Part shown: piece after piece, positions 36,201 through 41,224 of the stretch
Layout: each line of letters opens with the position of its first letter
How positions within the stretch are numbered: position 1 is the first letter of the stretch
DNA from: Diphasiastrum complanatum
Taxonomy: Eukaryota > Streptophyta > Lycopodiopsida > Lycopodiales > Lycopodiaceae
DNA length: 64,000 nt
Direction of reading: 5' to 3'
Assembly: GCA_029204225.1 (NCBI GenBank)
Contig: CM055096.1
Coordinates: forward strand, 40,562,733 to 40,626,732
Notes under the pieces: model-generated
Seen by the model: the letters and a program-made list of their open reading frames with translations, nothing else
The model's database searches: none
Told to the model about the DNA's origin: nothing
Program-made: the position numbers and the translations under genes

Positions 36201-39200
36201 ATGGTGTTGCCGAAAGAAAGAATCGCACTATTATGGAAATGGCTCGATGCATGCTCAAGGCAAAGGGCCAACCTCACAAGTTTTGGGCTGAAGCGGTTAT
36301 AACAGCGACTTACATAAGTAATCGGTGTCCTACTAAAGCCTTGAAGGTATTAACTCCTTATGAAGCTTGGTATGGTAAGAAGCCTATTGTTTCTCACTTA
36401 CGCATCTTTGGTTGCACGGCTTATGCTTTCATTCCCGATACGCTAAGAACCAAGCTTGATGATAAAGGAGTTAAATGCATATTTGTTGGCTATAGTAGTG
36501 AAAGCAAGGGCTATAGGTTGTTCAATATGGATACTAATAAAATCATAGTAAGTCGTGATGTTCATTTTGATTAAAAGACCTCCTATGATGTTGCGCCCAC
36601 TCATGTCATGAAAGGGGACTTCCCCCATGATGCATATCTTGAAATATTTCCAGATTTGGTTTTGCCATCTAATCATGAAGAGAAGGGACTGCCATCTACT
36701 TCTAGTGGACAGCCCACTACTCCTTCAATTTTGCAGCCCATAATTCATCAAGAAGAACCTATTTATGATGAAGAGCAGCCCATTGAAGACATTGGACAGC
36801 AAGGTCCAAGTACGGAAAACATTGGACAGCAAGGTCCAAGTTCGGAACACTTTGGACAGCAAAGTGTTGACAAAGGTAAGACTGTTGAACAGCCCAAACC
36901 AGTCCCTAAATGGTTGTTGCAGACTTTGCAGGACAGCAAAGTGGATCATTTCTATGAAGGGAAGACTCGTGCCTCTACTAAATCAGTAGAATTTGCTGAG
37001 TTTTTTGATTTTGCTCTAACTTCTATTGAGGATGGTGCAGTAGAACCTGTTTTTTATGAGCAGACCAGCGGAGTAAAATGTTGGGAGGATGCGATGCAAG
37101 AGGAGTACAACTCACTCATGAAGAACCACACTTGGGTTCTTGTTGATCTTCCGCATGGGGCTGGAATCTTCATCTCTCAACAACGATACATTGAGCAGAT
37201 GTTGAAGCAATCTTCTTTTTTTAAGTCACCGCAAGTTGATGCATGCGATGGATGCATTAGTGAAAAGTTTCATGCGAAACCTTTTCAATTTGATGTTTTA
37301 GCAAAGGCTGAAAAATTCAAGCACTCTTTGGAACTATTTTGTACTAATCGAGGAGGGAGTAAACATGTGTCAATTAGTACTTTTGTTCAAAGTGTTAAGA
37401 GTGAGCATTTGTTTGGAGAGAATTTTTCATTATTTGAAAAATCTTCTATGTCATCCCATGCCTCTTCGAGGGACAGCTTTGATGACGCCATCGTTGATGC
37501 ATCTCTTGATAGTTTGCTAAATTTTTATGATGAAGATGTTGAACAGCAGGTTCAGTCATCTTCTTTTGGTCATTTACAGCCCATTTTGCATCATGAGCAG
37601 TCCATTATGCTTCAGGAACAGCCTGCGAAAAATTATTGGCAACATGGTCCATGTTGGGAACACTTTGGGCAGCAAAGTGTTGAACAGCCCATAACAGTTC
37701 CTTGTCGGCTATTGGAGACTTTGCAGGACAGCAAAGAAATATCTTACTACGAAAGGAAGGCACATGCCTCTTTAAAATCAGTACCTCTTGCTGATTTTTT
37801 TGGTTCTACACTTACTCGTCATCATGATGTTGGTATATCGCCTATTCTATGTGAGCAAGTCATTGATGGTAAGGTTTGGGAGGATGTGATGCCAAAAGAG
37901 TTTGGTACTCTTTTTTATTGTCCTTATGGTAAGAAGTATTTTCGAATGATGTGGGAGCCTATGATGGATTACAAGTCCATGTTTCGACTTATTGCCGAGT
38001 TTATGTTGGTTCCCTACTTCGGATGGAGCATGCAAATCCTCACCCTTCGACTTGATGCTTCATTATTACGCATTCTTTTCCTTTTATATGTTGGACATGA
38101 TTGGGGATGAGATTTCGACTACTTCGGTGCGAAGTGTATTTGGCGACATGAAGTTCGGACAGCAAGTTGCATTTTTCTCTTTCGAGAAGTTACTTCATGT
38201 TATGTTATGCATTTCCATTTAAGGAGGGTGTTGGAATGTAAATGGAATTGCTTACATTACCATAGGTTACTTTGACCCAAAAGGTCGAGAGTTGTGTAAC
38301 CATGGTCATTTATTATATTAGGCCTACTAAACTTAGAGTTAGCTAAGTTAGTATGAAATTAACTTGGTAGGGACTCATGGGTCCACTAGGCCTAATTGTG
38401 ACATTAAGTACCCCAACTTGACATATTGGAGGTACCTTATTCTTTCTATGTAACTTATAGAAAGTTGGATAGTCAATAGTCAAGTAGTTGGACAGCCAAT
38501 AGTCAAGTAGTTGGAAAGCCAATAGTCAAGTAGTTGGATAGCCAATAGTCATGAAGTTAGATAGTCATCTTGGTCTATATATATGTGTGCATCCCATTTG
38601 TATAAGACACTTTTGTAAGCAATATTGGCTATTCTCCTTGGCTGTCTAGTGTCCACGAGTTTTTACAAGAGGGTTTCAAGCCATCTCTCTCTTTCTTTTG
38701 AGAATGCTTTGTGTGATTGAATAGTTAAGATTCTGGATCCTTAGGCTTCTATTTCCTACAGGATATGGATGCTTGATAGTAATCTTATTAAGGCCTCGAT
38801 AATCCACACACATACGCCAAGATCCGTCTTTTTTTACTAGAATGATCGGCGAGACAAAAGGTGTGAAGTAGGCGACCTGGAGCTTGCCCTTGTCCTTGCC
38901 CTTGCCATTGGCCTTTGAACTTCTTGAATTTGCGCTTACCCCAAGACATTTGGCCACCTTGGCCTTGACCACTCGAGGTTCCCGCAGCAGGTTCATGGGA
39001 CTTCTTCCCATCTTCATAATAGAGAGCCATCTGAATGGCATTCTGAACAGTGTGTGTTTGCTCCTTTCACACAAAAGGCCACAAACTCTCCCTGAGTCCT
39101 TCAATGAAATAAAACACATGTAAATACATAGGCACATCCTCATGAATTCTCAACAACGCCTCTCTATACCGATCAACATATTCTTGAACCAACCAGTTGC

Positions 39201-41224
39201 CTTGCTTAAGACCTATCCATTGTTGCATGGCTTGATTCTTTTCATCGAGGCACCCAATTTTGCACAAACATCTGTCAAAATGCCTCCCAGCCATCGTTGT
39301 GCCGATTCTAGGTAGCTTCAACAATCATCTCTGACTCATCGGTAATTCCACACATTCCAAAGGCCTTTTCCCATTTCCACAACCAGTTTTCCATTGCATT
39401 TGTGGTTCTTACCGCTACTACACCTGTAAACTTTGGAGGTTTTCAAGTCCTTAATGAACGTCAACTTGTGCTTCCTGCCAAGATCTGCATCTCTTTCAGT
39501 TGCCAGCAACGAAGGGTTTGAAACTGACAATCCTCAAAAACAAAAGGAAACCACGGAATATGAATCTGATAGGCACTACCCCAGCAGCGACCTACCACCA
39601 GATTCCAGAAGACTATAGCAACTATCAGATTCGAAAAATATTGAGAATTGAAAAAATTACAAACACTTTTACAAATCTAAGGAAGGCTGATTTTTACAAC
39701 AGCAAAGAGAAAAAACAGGCTAGACAACAGTAGATGCACAAAGGCTGCCCAAGGACCAGCAATCCACCATAGGGCTGCAATATGTGAGCTTCAAGGCTCT
39801 CAAAATGCTCATAGCATGTAGGAGGGTGCTGGCCCACCTAGCTCCAATAAACCCTAATTAAGCACAAAAATGATGACGAAAATGGAACAGCTAAACTTGT
39901 TAAGAGTGTGCCCCACAAGCCGTGAACACCATTTAGTTAGTGACATTTTAGTGGCAATTAACAAAAAATGTGGCCACAACTTCTGTTAACTTTTCTAGTT
40001 ACAGCTAACGAGTGTGACTTGCTGCCCCATTAAGTCCCTGATAAGATGCAGATCTTGCCTGTCAAAAACTTCATTAGGAGTGGGGACATGCCTTACCTAT
40101 AAACATGATATTGATGGGTAGCCCAAACTGAAGAGCTGTGGTAGTTGACGTTTTATCAGAATCCCAGGGAAGAAAATAAGGAATAGGCAATGGCAGGAAA
40201 GTGAAACCATGGCAGAAAGCAAAATGGCATTCATGAAAACAGGATCGTGGGGAACAAGGCCAAAAAGGTTGGGATGACATTTAATGGACACCGTGGACTT
40301 TAAACACGCCTCTCAGATTGCTTGAATGAAAAGCAGAACTACTGTATCTCATAGTGCCACCAGATGCCAAAGTTTTAAATCAGTTAACCAACCCTAATAT
40401 GGCATTTGCACCAACAGGATGGCAGGGAAGAACGGCGAGAAAGGTAGGGATGACATTTGATAAACACCACTAACTTTTAAATGTGTCCTTTCGGATCACT
40501 TAAATGAAGCACAGAAATATTATATCTTGTTACTGCTACAAGAAACCAAAGTTTTGAATCAATTAAAAAACCCTAAACTGATATTCGAAACCAAAGTTTT
40601 GAAGCAGTTACCCAACCCTAGAGGAAGCAGCACCCCCCTTTAGTGCATACTAATTGCTTTCCGCAAACTACTAACACCCCGCTCAGACTATTAACAAAAA
40701 GGAAAAGCTAATTTTGTAAAAGTCAGCATAATTCATCAAAAATAGGGTATAGCTGACTCTCTCCACTGCAAAGTTGGAATTTGAATGATTTAACAAGGAC
40801 CCATAAAAAATCATGTGATGAATGAAGCACTTAACCAATACAGAAATACTTGCAGCTGCAGGTAAACGTAAAATGCTGATTTCAGATAATGAAACCCTAC
40901 AATGGATCGACTTGATGCCGACGTTCCTGCGTCACCAGATGTGGAGGCTCCATTTCCGGTGTCATCGGCCAAAGCTCGTGGCCGCCGTCGCTGTCTCCAC
41001 CTCTCACTGGCCTCATTCCCAGATTTTGCCCACGTTGCTGGAGCATCACTGAACCCTAAAAAGCTTGATGTTAAGCGTGGTGAAGAGAAGCAGCATGGCA
41101 AGTGTGGCTTGGCAAACAGCCTCCCGACGTCTCTAAAGCCAGGGTGCGAGAACGAATACGGAGAGCAAGGGGAGGAGGAGGGAGAAGAGAGAGCGGGACG
41201 CAATGCAAGAGAAAAGATGGCCAT
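9048..41224 (-). CDS. Host nuclear gene, probable plastid DUF760-family protein, 7 exons over 32 kb
   Basis: Seven exons join in phase 0 (41224-40901, 24113-24024, 23762-23682, 11038-10907, 10481-10254, 9931-9839, 9209-9048) to give about 369 residues. The start is Ser/Pro/Leu-rich and Arg-containing without early acidic residues, like a chloroplast transit peptide. The body has [74 protein letters not shown] (short coiled coil), [24 protein letters not shown] and [18 protein letters not shown], ending ELPPGETV. I recognise this from memory as the plant DUF760 / MAR-binding filament-like family; its biochemical role is not known to me. Introns 1 and 3 (16.8 and 12.6 kb) hold nested transposons. 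The body exons have no stops or frameshifts, so the gene looks functional. The link of exon 1 to the rest is inferred from phase, orientation and transit peptide. No gene lies inside an intron except transposon remnants. Confidence 0.78.
9839..9931 (-). CDS. Host gene exon 6
   Basis: Thirty-one codons run [20 protein letters not shown].. to TEPGQLK. The acceptor is TTGATAACAG|GAA and the donor CTAAAG|GTTAGG. Confidence 0.9.
10254..10481 (-). CDS. Host gene exon 5
   Basis: Seventy-six codons begin [10 protein letters not shown]. The central part, [20 protein letters not shown], has heptad spacing of Leu/Ile/Val and is a likely short coiled coil, followed by [17 protein letters not shown]. The acceptor is GCTTTTGCAG|TCA and the donor TTGCAG|GTAGGA. 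Confidence 0.9.
10907..11038 (-). CDS. Host gene exon 4
   Basis: Forty-four codons begin [19 protein letters not shown] and end LPDPENRR. The acceptor is GGATGCAG|GTT and the donor AGAAGG|GTAAAA. It contains the most conserved-looking helix of the family. Confidence 0.88.
11039..12583. other. Start of intron 3: copia LTR-containing DNA without genes
   Basis: Just upstream of exon 4 this is ordinary intron DNA. Its right part belongs to a plus-strand copia 5' LTR that ends ..ATTCATCA at 12583, directly before a primer-binding site. A TATA-like GATATAAGAG lies near 12260. The LTR start could not be placed. The frame at 11855-12286 has no recognisable domain and I do not call it a gene. Confidence 0.5.
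12584..12595 (+). promoter_or_regulatory. Copia primer-binding site
   Basis: TGGTATCAGAGC is an exact match to the 12-nt copia consensus complementary to the 3' end of initiator tRNA-Met. It is followed by a 480-bp leader before gag. Confidence 0.9.
13079..13264 (+). repeat. 98-bp direct duplication at the gag start
   Basis: An 88-bp segment coding [24 protein letters not shown] occurs at 13079-13166 and again at 13177-13264. The first copy has TGG changed to TAG, so only the second copy could start gag. Confidence 0.85.
13079..14386 (+). pseudogene. Ty1/copia gag-protease-preintegrase fragment
   Basis: Gag starts with [19 protein letters not shown] (DUF4219-like) and continues as a UBN2-type gag in a second frame, [20 protein letters not shown]. 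No good zinc knuckle is seen, only a degenerate KGNYCASMG-like remnant. The protease site is [13 protein letters not shown], then the pre-integrase segment has [15 protein letters not shown] and [10 protein letters not shown]. There are at least three frame changes. The sequence stops abruptly after about 14380, where hAT-like DNA begins. Integrase and RT are absent, so the remainder was lost, not merely displaced: I did not find it on the other side of the hAT. Confidence 0.85.
14540..14620. repeat. (GA)n microsatellite
   Basis: This is an uninterrupted GA run of 81 bp, followed by a long TG/GA-rich low-complexity stretch to about 14990. It lies in the 5' region of the outer hAT. Confidence 0.95.
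14630..14990. repeat. TG-rich low-complexity tract
   Basis: This is composed of tgtgt, gagtg and agaga words with several pure (TG)n runs, for example 14792-14811. The long minus-strand frame here (His/Ser/Thr/Leu) is an artefact of the simple sequence. Confidence 0.85.
15051..16745 (+). pseudogene. Outer hAT transposase, N-terminal part
   Basis: A BED zinc finger is seen near 15150-15240 ([21 protein letters not shown]). A second exon begins at about 15455 and includes a Gly/Arg-rich linker and [15 protein letters not shown], with a TAG stop at 15810. The DUF659 exon has [20 protein letters not shown] and [10 protein letters not shown] and ends at VQ|gtatgc. A further exon holds [20 protein letters not shown] and ends LLYEFI where the second hAT is inserted. 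The exon-intron pattern (gtatg donors) matches that of the nested copy. An intact protein would bind the element ends and cut and paste them; the stops make this copy defective. Confidence 0.8.
17587..20604 (+). pseudogene. Nested hAT transposase
   Basis: Exons read in order. A BED finger ([19 protein letters not shown]) lies at about 17690-17750. An exon to 18661 holds a 13-residue repeat and [20 protein letters not shown]. The DUF659 exon from 18752 has [13 protein letters not shown], an in-frame TGA near 18801, then [14 protein letters not shown] and [13 protein letters not shown]. The next exon from 19195 has [20 protein letters not shown], a TAA after FFQSTV near 19436, then [18 protein letters not shown] short exon near 19735-19858 has [12 protein letters not shown]. 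The dimerization exon from 19963 has [19 protein letters not shown]. The last exon (20320-20604) is an Asp/Glu-rich tail. Two stops in the core make it non-autonomous now. Confidence 0.82.
17968..18201 (+). repeat. 39-bp minisatellite inside the transposase exon, six units
   Basis: Units start at 17968, 18007, 18046, 18085, 18124 and 18163 and follow the pattern agtacatcacgggcagagca-tggtacaggtgcagggccc. Because 39 is a multiple of 3, all frames stay periodic. The transposase frame gives [13 protein letters not shown]-type 13-residue repeats and the adjacent frame gives [13 protein letters not shown]. Confidence 0.95.
20605..21671. other. 3' untranslated and subterminal region of the nested hAT
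   Basis: The first part is GC-rich, with GTAGAGGTAGAGG simple repeats near 20864-20890. After a run of stops comes AT-rich DNA with a GA tract at 21217-21251. No gene is seen. The long minus-strand Pro-rich frame at 20207-21001 is antisense to the acidic tail and is not a gene. Confidence 0.6.
21680..23323 (+). pseudogene. Outer hAT transposase, C-terminal part
   Basis: The frame resumes with [20 protein letters not shown] directly after the right target duplication. An exon near 21895-22104 has [20 protein letters not shown]. The exon 22334-22631 has [19 protein letters not shown] and the dimerization motif [21 protein letters not shown] short exon near 22801 has a TAG after HREGRP. The last exon (23064-23323) is a long Asp/Glu/Ser tail ending [12 protein letters not shown]. 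The acidic tail and exon order parallel the nested copy, so both come from one family. Confidence 0.8.
23682..23762 (-). CDS. Host gene exon 3
   Basis: Twenty-seven codons run from [19 protein letters not shown] to FFEITVAT. The acceptor is TTAATTGTAG|GTT and the donor GCAACG|GTATAA. Its protein continues into exon 4, which is 12.6 kb away, across the hAT and copia insertions. Confidence 0.85.
24024..24113 (-). CDS. Host gene exon 2
   Basis: Thirty codons run from [19 protein letters not shown] to FVKRAPKQ. The acceptor is CTTTCTTGCAG|CCT and the donor AAGCAG|GTTGGT. It is fully open in this frame. It lies 261 bp from exon 3. Confidence 0.85.
24303..24601. mobile_element. hAT MITE, 299 bp
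   Basis: The left end CATAGTTGCACTGCGTTTCC and the right end, read inward, CATAGTTGCATAGAAACGCG share a perfect 10-bp terminal inverted repeat. Subterminal gaaacgcgtttct palindromes are present. The flanking octamers AAGAATGT and GAATATGT match at 5 of 8 positions, a weak target duplication. There is no coding capacity. It lies 190 bp upstream of host exon 2, in intron 1. Confidence 0.85.
24602..25270. other. Intron 1 DNA without features
   Basis: This is AT-rich sequence between the MITE and the gypsy element. The 96-codon plus-strand frame at 24884-25174 is Leu/Phe-rich and matches nothing I know; chance is most likely. Confidence 0.4.
25281..25779 (-). pseudogene. Gypsy integrase C-terminal segment
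   Basis: The minus-strand frame contains [58 protein letters not shown] and [16 protein letters not shown], the standard gypsy integrase tail that guides integration. The chromodomain expected after HVSHLK is not recognisable. The frame has one stop near 25727. Confidence 0.85.
25780..26281 (+). repeat. copia-1 left LTR, 502 bp
   Basis: It begins TGTTGGAATGTAAATGG and ends TTCCTACA, directly followed by TGGTATCAAAGCC. It carries a tandem of gtagttggatagccaatagtca words, and a TATATATA lies near 26105. Confidence 0.9.
26282..26294 (+). promoter_or_regulatory. copia-1 primer-binding site
   Basis: TGGTATCAAAGCC differs at one base from the tRNA-iMet primer-binding consensus and abuts the LTR end. 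Confidence 0.85.
26885..27652 (+). pseudogene. copia-1 gag
   Basis: Starts [19 protein letters not shown] and continues [20 protein letters not shown], then a UBN2-type gag with [19 protein letters not shown] and [16 protein letters not shown], ending in a Lys/Gly-rich tail. One in-frame TAG (27208-27210) replaces the conserved Trp in KSAWETL. The zinc knuckle present in the relative at 34700-35100 has been deleted. Gag would package RNA; this copy gives at most a short N-terminal product. Confidence 0.85.
27643..28382 (+). pseudogene. copia-1 3' tail frame
   Basis: The frame starts after the gag deletion junction, [18 protein letters not shown], and runs to TGA at 28381. It aligns through most of its length with residues 235-470 of the 500-codon frame at 36608-38110, but a frameshifted middle part (about 27860-28010) departs from it. 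It contains [20 protein letters not shown] and [20 protein letters not shown]. The function is unknown; see the findings. Confidence 0.6.
28561..28865 (+). repeat. copia-1 right LTR, truncated
   Basis: It is preceded by the purine tract aaggaggg and begins TGTTGGAATGTAAATGG. It matches the left LTR with few differences until gtcgtgaag at 28865, then stops. About 64 bp of unrelated DNA follows before gypsy sequence resumes. Confidence 0.9.
28930..29239 (-). pseudogene. Gypsy integrase core, second half
   Basis: The minus strand reads [19 protein letters not shown], then [20 protein letters not shown], with the second Asp and the Glu of the integrase DDE triad, then [15 protein letters not shown] and SPFEL. 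It continues into the C-terminal segment after removal of copia-1. It is interrupted on the other side by the three-LTR composite. Confidence 0.9.
29240..29383 (+). repeat. Composite LTR1, 144 bp
   Basis: Begins TGTTGGAATATCAATCC, ends TTTCTAACA and is followed by TGGTATCAAAGC. It contains the tRNA-like segment at offset 42. It has no obvious TATA box. Confidence 0.93.
29282..29354 (+). tRNA. tRNA-like sequence inside LTR1 (probably not a functional tRNA)
   Basis: A 7-bp acceptor stem pairs GGGCAGA with TCTGTCC, followed by discriminator A. The D arm pairs GCTC with GAGC around AGTGGTA, giving an A box TAGCTCAGTGG. The T arm pairs CTGGG with CCTAG around TTCGAAT, giving a B box GGTTCGAATCC. 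The anticodon arm (CCTAT..ATGAGG) is imperfect and position 33 is not U in the standard numbering, so no anticodon is assigned. It could act as an internal Pol III promoter. Confidence 0.6.
30096..30674 (+). CDS. Composite element gag (truncated copia type)
   Basis: An open frame of 192 codons starts [20 protein letters not shown] choose this ATG because the related copia gags start there, although the frame is open 54 bp further up. DUF4219-like [20 protein letters not shown] is followed by a Ser-rich linker and a UBN2-type domain with [20 protein letters not shown] and [19 protein letters not shown], ending SISVR. It lacks the C-terminal third, including the zinc knuckle found in the relative at 34700-35100. 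No stop or frameshift is present, unlike the gags of both neighbouring copia elements. It could bind element RNA or join particles made by an autonomous relative. Confidence 0.85.
   Translation: MAKESEAIGSLFSENRLDGTNYSLWNYMMKNLLIAKGLWDLVNGDEERPPSLAPPTPRGSSSSTSSSPSSKEQKKWDRRDAQAHSMVALAVKRSILPHIRFCKTSKSAWDTLYTMYRVKNPARVVYLRNQLSLLKMQEGDQVTNHLMKIKDLREELLNIDEIIEDVQFVSITLNSLPSSYLPFVSSLSISVR
30697..30711 (+). promoter_or_regulatory. Polypurine tract before LTR2
   Basis: The strand reads ttgagggggg directly before LTR2. The same gtgtggcttgaga/gggg context precedes LTR3 at 30957-30971, showing that both interiors share one 3' end. Confidence 0.8.
30712..30855 (+). repeat. Composite LTR2, 144 bp
   Basis: It differs from LTR1 and LTR3 only at the acceptor stem (GGGCGGA) and in the anticodon region (catcccatcc). 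It is followed by TGGTATCAGAGCC. Confidence 0.93.
30754..30826 (+). tRNA. tRNA-like sequence inside LTR2
   Basis: It has the same fold as the LTR1 copy. The acceptor becomes GGGCGGA, still pairing with TCTGTCC through one extra G-U pair. The A and B boxes are unchanged. Confidence 0.55.
30856..30971 (+). other. TRIM-like 116-bp interior
   Basis: It holds only TGGTATCAGAGCC (primer-binding site), a spacer with caaagccatgg, and gtgacagctaggaccccaat..gagaggggg, which matches the 3' end of the gag-bearing part. It has no coding capacity. With LTR2 and LTR3 it makes a 404-bp TRIM-like unit. Confidence 0.85.
30972..31115 (+). repeat. Composite LTR3, 144 bp
   Basis: Identical to LTR1. Directly followed by TAGAT, the target duplication. 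Confidence 0.93.
31014..31086 (+). tRNA. tRNA-like sequence inside LTR3
   Basis: Identical to the copy in LTR1, with intact A and B boxes and paired acceptor, D and T arms. Confidence 0.55.
31121..32590 (-). pseudogene. Gypsy RT-RNase H-integrase N-terminal segment
   Basis: On the minus strand (from high to low) the RT reads [41 protein letters not shown] and a frameshifted FIDDIL (the YxDD site, near 32350), then [20 protein letters not shown] and [15 protein letters not shown]. RNase H follows with [35 protein letters not shown] and NRVADALSR. The integrase part has [16 protein letters not shown] with the first DDE Asp and [11 protein letters not shown], ending at GVADL where the composite is inserted. 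There are several frameshifts and stops (near 31990, 32350 and 32480). Confidence 0.88.
32594..32916 (+). mobile_element. Copia 3'-end scrap (RNase H tail plus LTR start)
   Basis: The plus strand reads [20 protein letters not shown], a copia RNase H C-terminus, to a stop at about 32694. A purine tract (aaggaggag) follows and then TGTTAGATTTCTTATGCTC, an LTR start. The LTR does not match any other in the window. The scrap lies between gypsy RT and the next copia, so the gypsy was broken here before or together with that insertion. Confidence 0.7.
32917..33423 (+). repeat. copia-2 left LTR, 507 bp
   Basis: Begins TGTTGGAATGTAAATGG and ends TTTCCTACA before the primer-binding site TGGTATCAGAGTC at 33424. 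Tandem gtagttggatagccaatagtca words are present in a different number from the right LTR. Confidence 0.93.
33828..35110 (+). pseudogene. copia-2 gag, split by a solo LTR
   Basis: Starts [10 protein letters not shown] with TGA in place of a Leu codon at 33858, then [20 protein letters not shown] and a UBN2-type gag to TLAKMF. A solo LTR (34168-34609) interrupts. The second part is broken by a small frameshift, then reads [36 protein letters not shown], a Lys/Gly-rich stretch and [14 protein letters not shown], the start of a CCHC knuckle whose last Cys lies in another frame. Not functional. Confidence 0.85.
34168..34609 (+). mobile_element. Solo LTR inserted in copia-2 gag
   Basis: 442 bp beginning TGTTAGAAATAAATGACTA and ending TTTCCTACA. 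tttc lies on both sides (34164-34167 and 34610-34613). The gag of copia-1 gives the uninterrupted site (aagatgtttcaagtaaag). Parts of it resemble the copia-2 LTR (gacccaaaaggtcgaga, gggactc..gggtccttaggg), so it is a related subfamily. No interior remains, which is the footprint of LTR-LTR recombination. Confidence 0.88.
35111..36574 (+). pseudogene. copia-2 protease and integrase
   Basis: The protease site is [14 protein letters not shown] (about 35320-35362). Integrase: [17 protein letters not shown] and [11 protein letters not shown] form the HHCC finger. [10 protein letters not shown] and [11 protein letters not shown] carry catalytic-core residues. [20 protein letters not shown] is broken by a frameshift near 36120-36230. 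The C-terminal part has [19 protein letters not shown] and [17 protein letters not shown], ending DVHFD at a TAA. Frameshifts also lie near 35515. The 36-bp inverted repeat at 35628-35675 (ttatgtggtggattgttcc / ggaacaatccaccacgt) is a hairpin in this frame. Confidence 0.85.
36608..38110 (+). CDS. copia-2 500-codon mosaic pol frame without RT core
   Basis: The open frame begins just after the integrase stop. Residues 1-150 are the usual integrase-RT linker with a short GQQGPS repeat. Then comes the start of RT ([20 protein letters not shown]). It jumps straight to the RT end, [17 protein letters not shown], so the YVDD domain is lost. Next is [19 protein letters not shown], a diverged integrase-finger-like piece, and then a second, diverged linker copy with [19 protein letters not shown] and a second [20 protein letters not shown]. 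The end, [20 protein letters not shown], is not recognised. No stop or frameshift occurs in 500 codons, whereas the rest of the element is broken. It may be a neutral accident or a maintained accessory product. Confidence 0.6.
   Translation: MKGDFPHDAYLEIFPDLVLPSNHEEKGLPSTSSGQPTTPSILQPIIHQEEPIYDEEQPIEDIGQQGPSTENIGQQGPSSEHFGQQSVDKGKTVEQPKPVPKWLLQTLQDSKVDHFYEGKTRASTKSVEFAEFFDFALTSIEDGAVEPVFYEQTSGVKCWEDAMQEEYNSLMKNHTWVLVDLPHGAGIFISQQRYIEQMLKQSSFFKSPQVDACDGCISEKFHAKPFQFDVLAKAEKFKHSLELFCTNRGGSKHVSISTFVQSVKSEHLFGENFSLFEKSSMSSHASSRDSFDDAIVDASLDSLLNFYDEDVEQQVQSSSFGHLQPILHHEQSIMLQEQPAKNYWQHGPCWEHFGQQSVEQPITVPCRLLETLQDSKEISYYERKAHASLKSVPLADFFGSTLTRHHDVGISPILCEQVIDGKVWEDVMPKEFGTLFYCPYGKKYFRMMWEPMMDYKSMFRLIAEFMLVPYFGWSMQILTLRLDASLLRILFLLYVGHDWG
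38229..38760 (+). repeat. copia-2 right LTR, 532 bp
   Basis: It is preceded by aaggaggg, begins TGTTGGAATGTAAATGG and ends ATTTCCTACA. It has one more gtagttgga(c/t)agccaatagtca unit than the left LTR. It is directly followed by the target duplication GGATA. Confidence 0.93.
38766..39530 (-). pseudogene. Gypsy gag joined to RT start
   Basis: On the minus strand, gag fragments [20 protein letters not shown] and [14 protein letters not shown] lead to a Lys/Gln/Gly-rich gag tail (QGQGQ). This runs directly into [20 protein letters not shown] and [11 protein letters not shown] of RT. The zinc knuckle and protease that should lie between are missing, so an internal deletion joined gag to RT. Several frame changes are present. 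Confidence 0.8.
39531..40849. other. Distal intron 1 DNA with a diverged repeat
   Basis: No gene is seen. A block at about 40252-40398 recurs in diverged form at 40430-40585, and its end (aaaccaaagttttgaa..agttaccc-aaccct) appears a third time at 40587-40622. It borders host exon 1, so it is probably original intron sequence or the gypsy 5' region. Confidence 0.5.
40901..41224 (-). CDS. Host gene exon 1 (transit peptide)
   Basis: The exon opens with ATGGCC in good context after a GA-rich leader and encodes [18 protein letters not shown].., rich in Ser and Pro, then an Arg-rich then Gly/Ser/Thr-rich segment. I end it at ATT|GTAGGG (phase 0). An alternative donor CAA|GTATTT at 40850 is also phase 0 and would add 17 residues with an odd hydrophobic composition. 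The high GC of this exon is typical of plant first exons. Confidence 0.65.

Larger units (their letters stand above)
32917..38760 (+). mobile_element. Near-complete copia element (copia-2) with target duplication
   Basis: Two LTRs (32917-33423 and 38229-38760) frame 4.8 kb, and GGATA flanks it on both sides (32912-32916 and 38761-38765). Order: primer-binding site, gag (with a solo LTR inside), protease, integrase, then a frame in which RT is almost completely deleted. It is therefore non-autonomous although its ends are intact. The family is shared with copia-1 and, through gag, with the three-LTR composite. Confidence 0.93.
25270..39530 (-). mobile_element. Ty3/gypsy element on the minus strand, split by several insertions
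   Basis: Gag lies at the high-coordinate end and integrase at the low end, so it runs in the same direction as the host gene whose intron 1 it fills. It is cut by a copia plus scrap (32594-38765), a three-LTR composite (29240-31115) and a deleted copia (25780-28929). Once these are removed its pol order is RT, RNase H, integrase core, integrase C-terminal region. I found no convincing LTRs for it; the ends are approximate. Confidence 0.75.

Noticed and set aside
38788-39030. Separate Gln/Gly-rich small protein
   Set aside because: It is the shifted reading of the gypsy gag tail next to RT.
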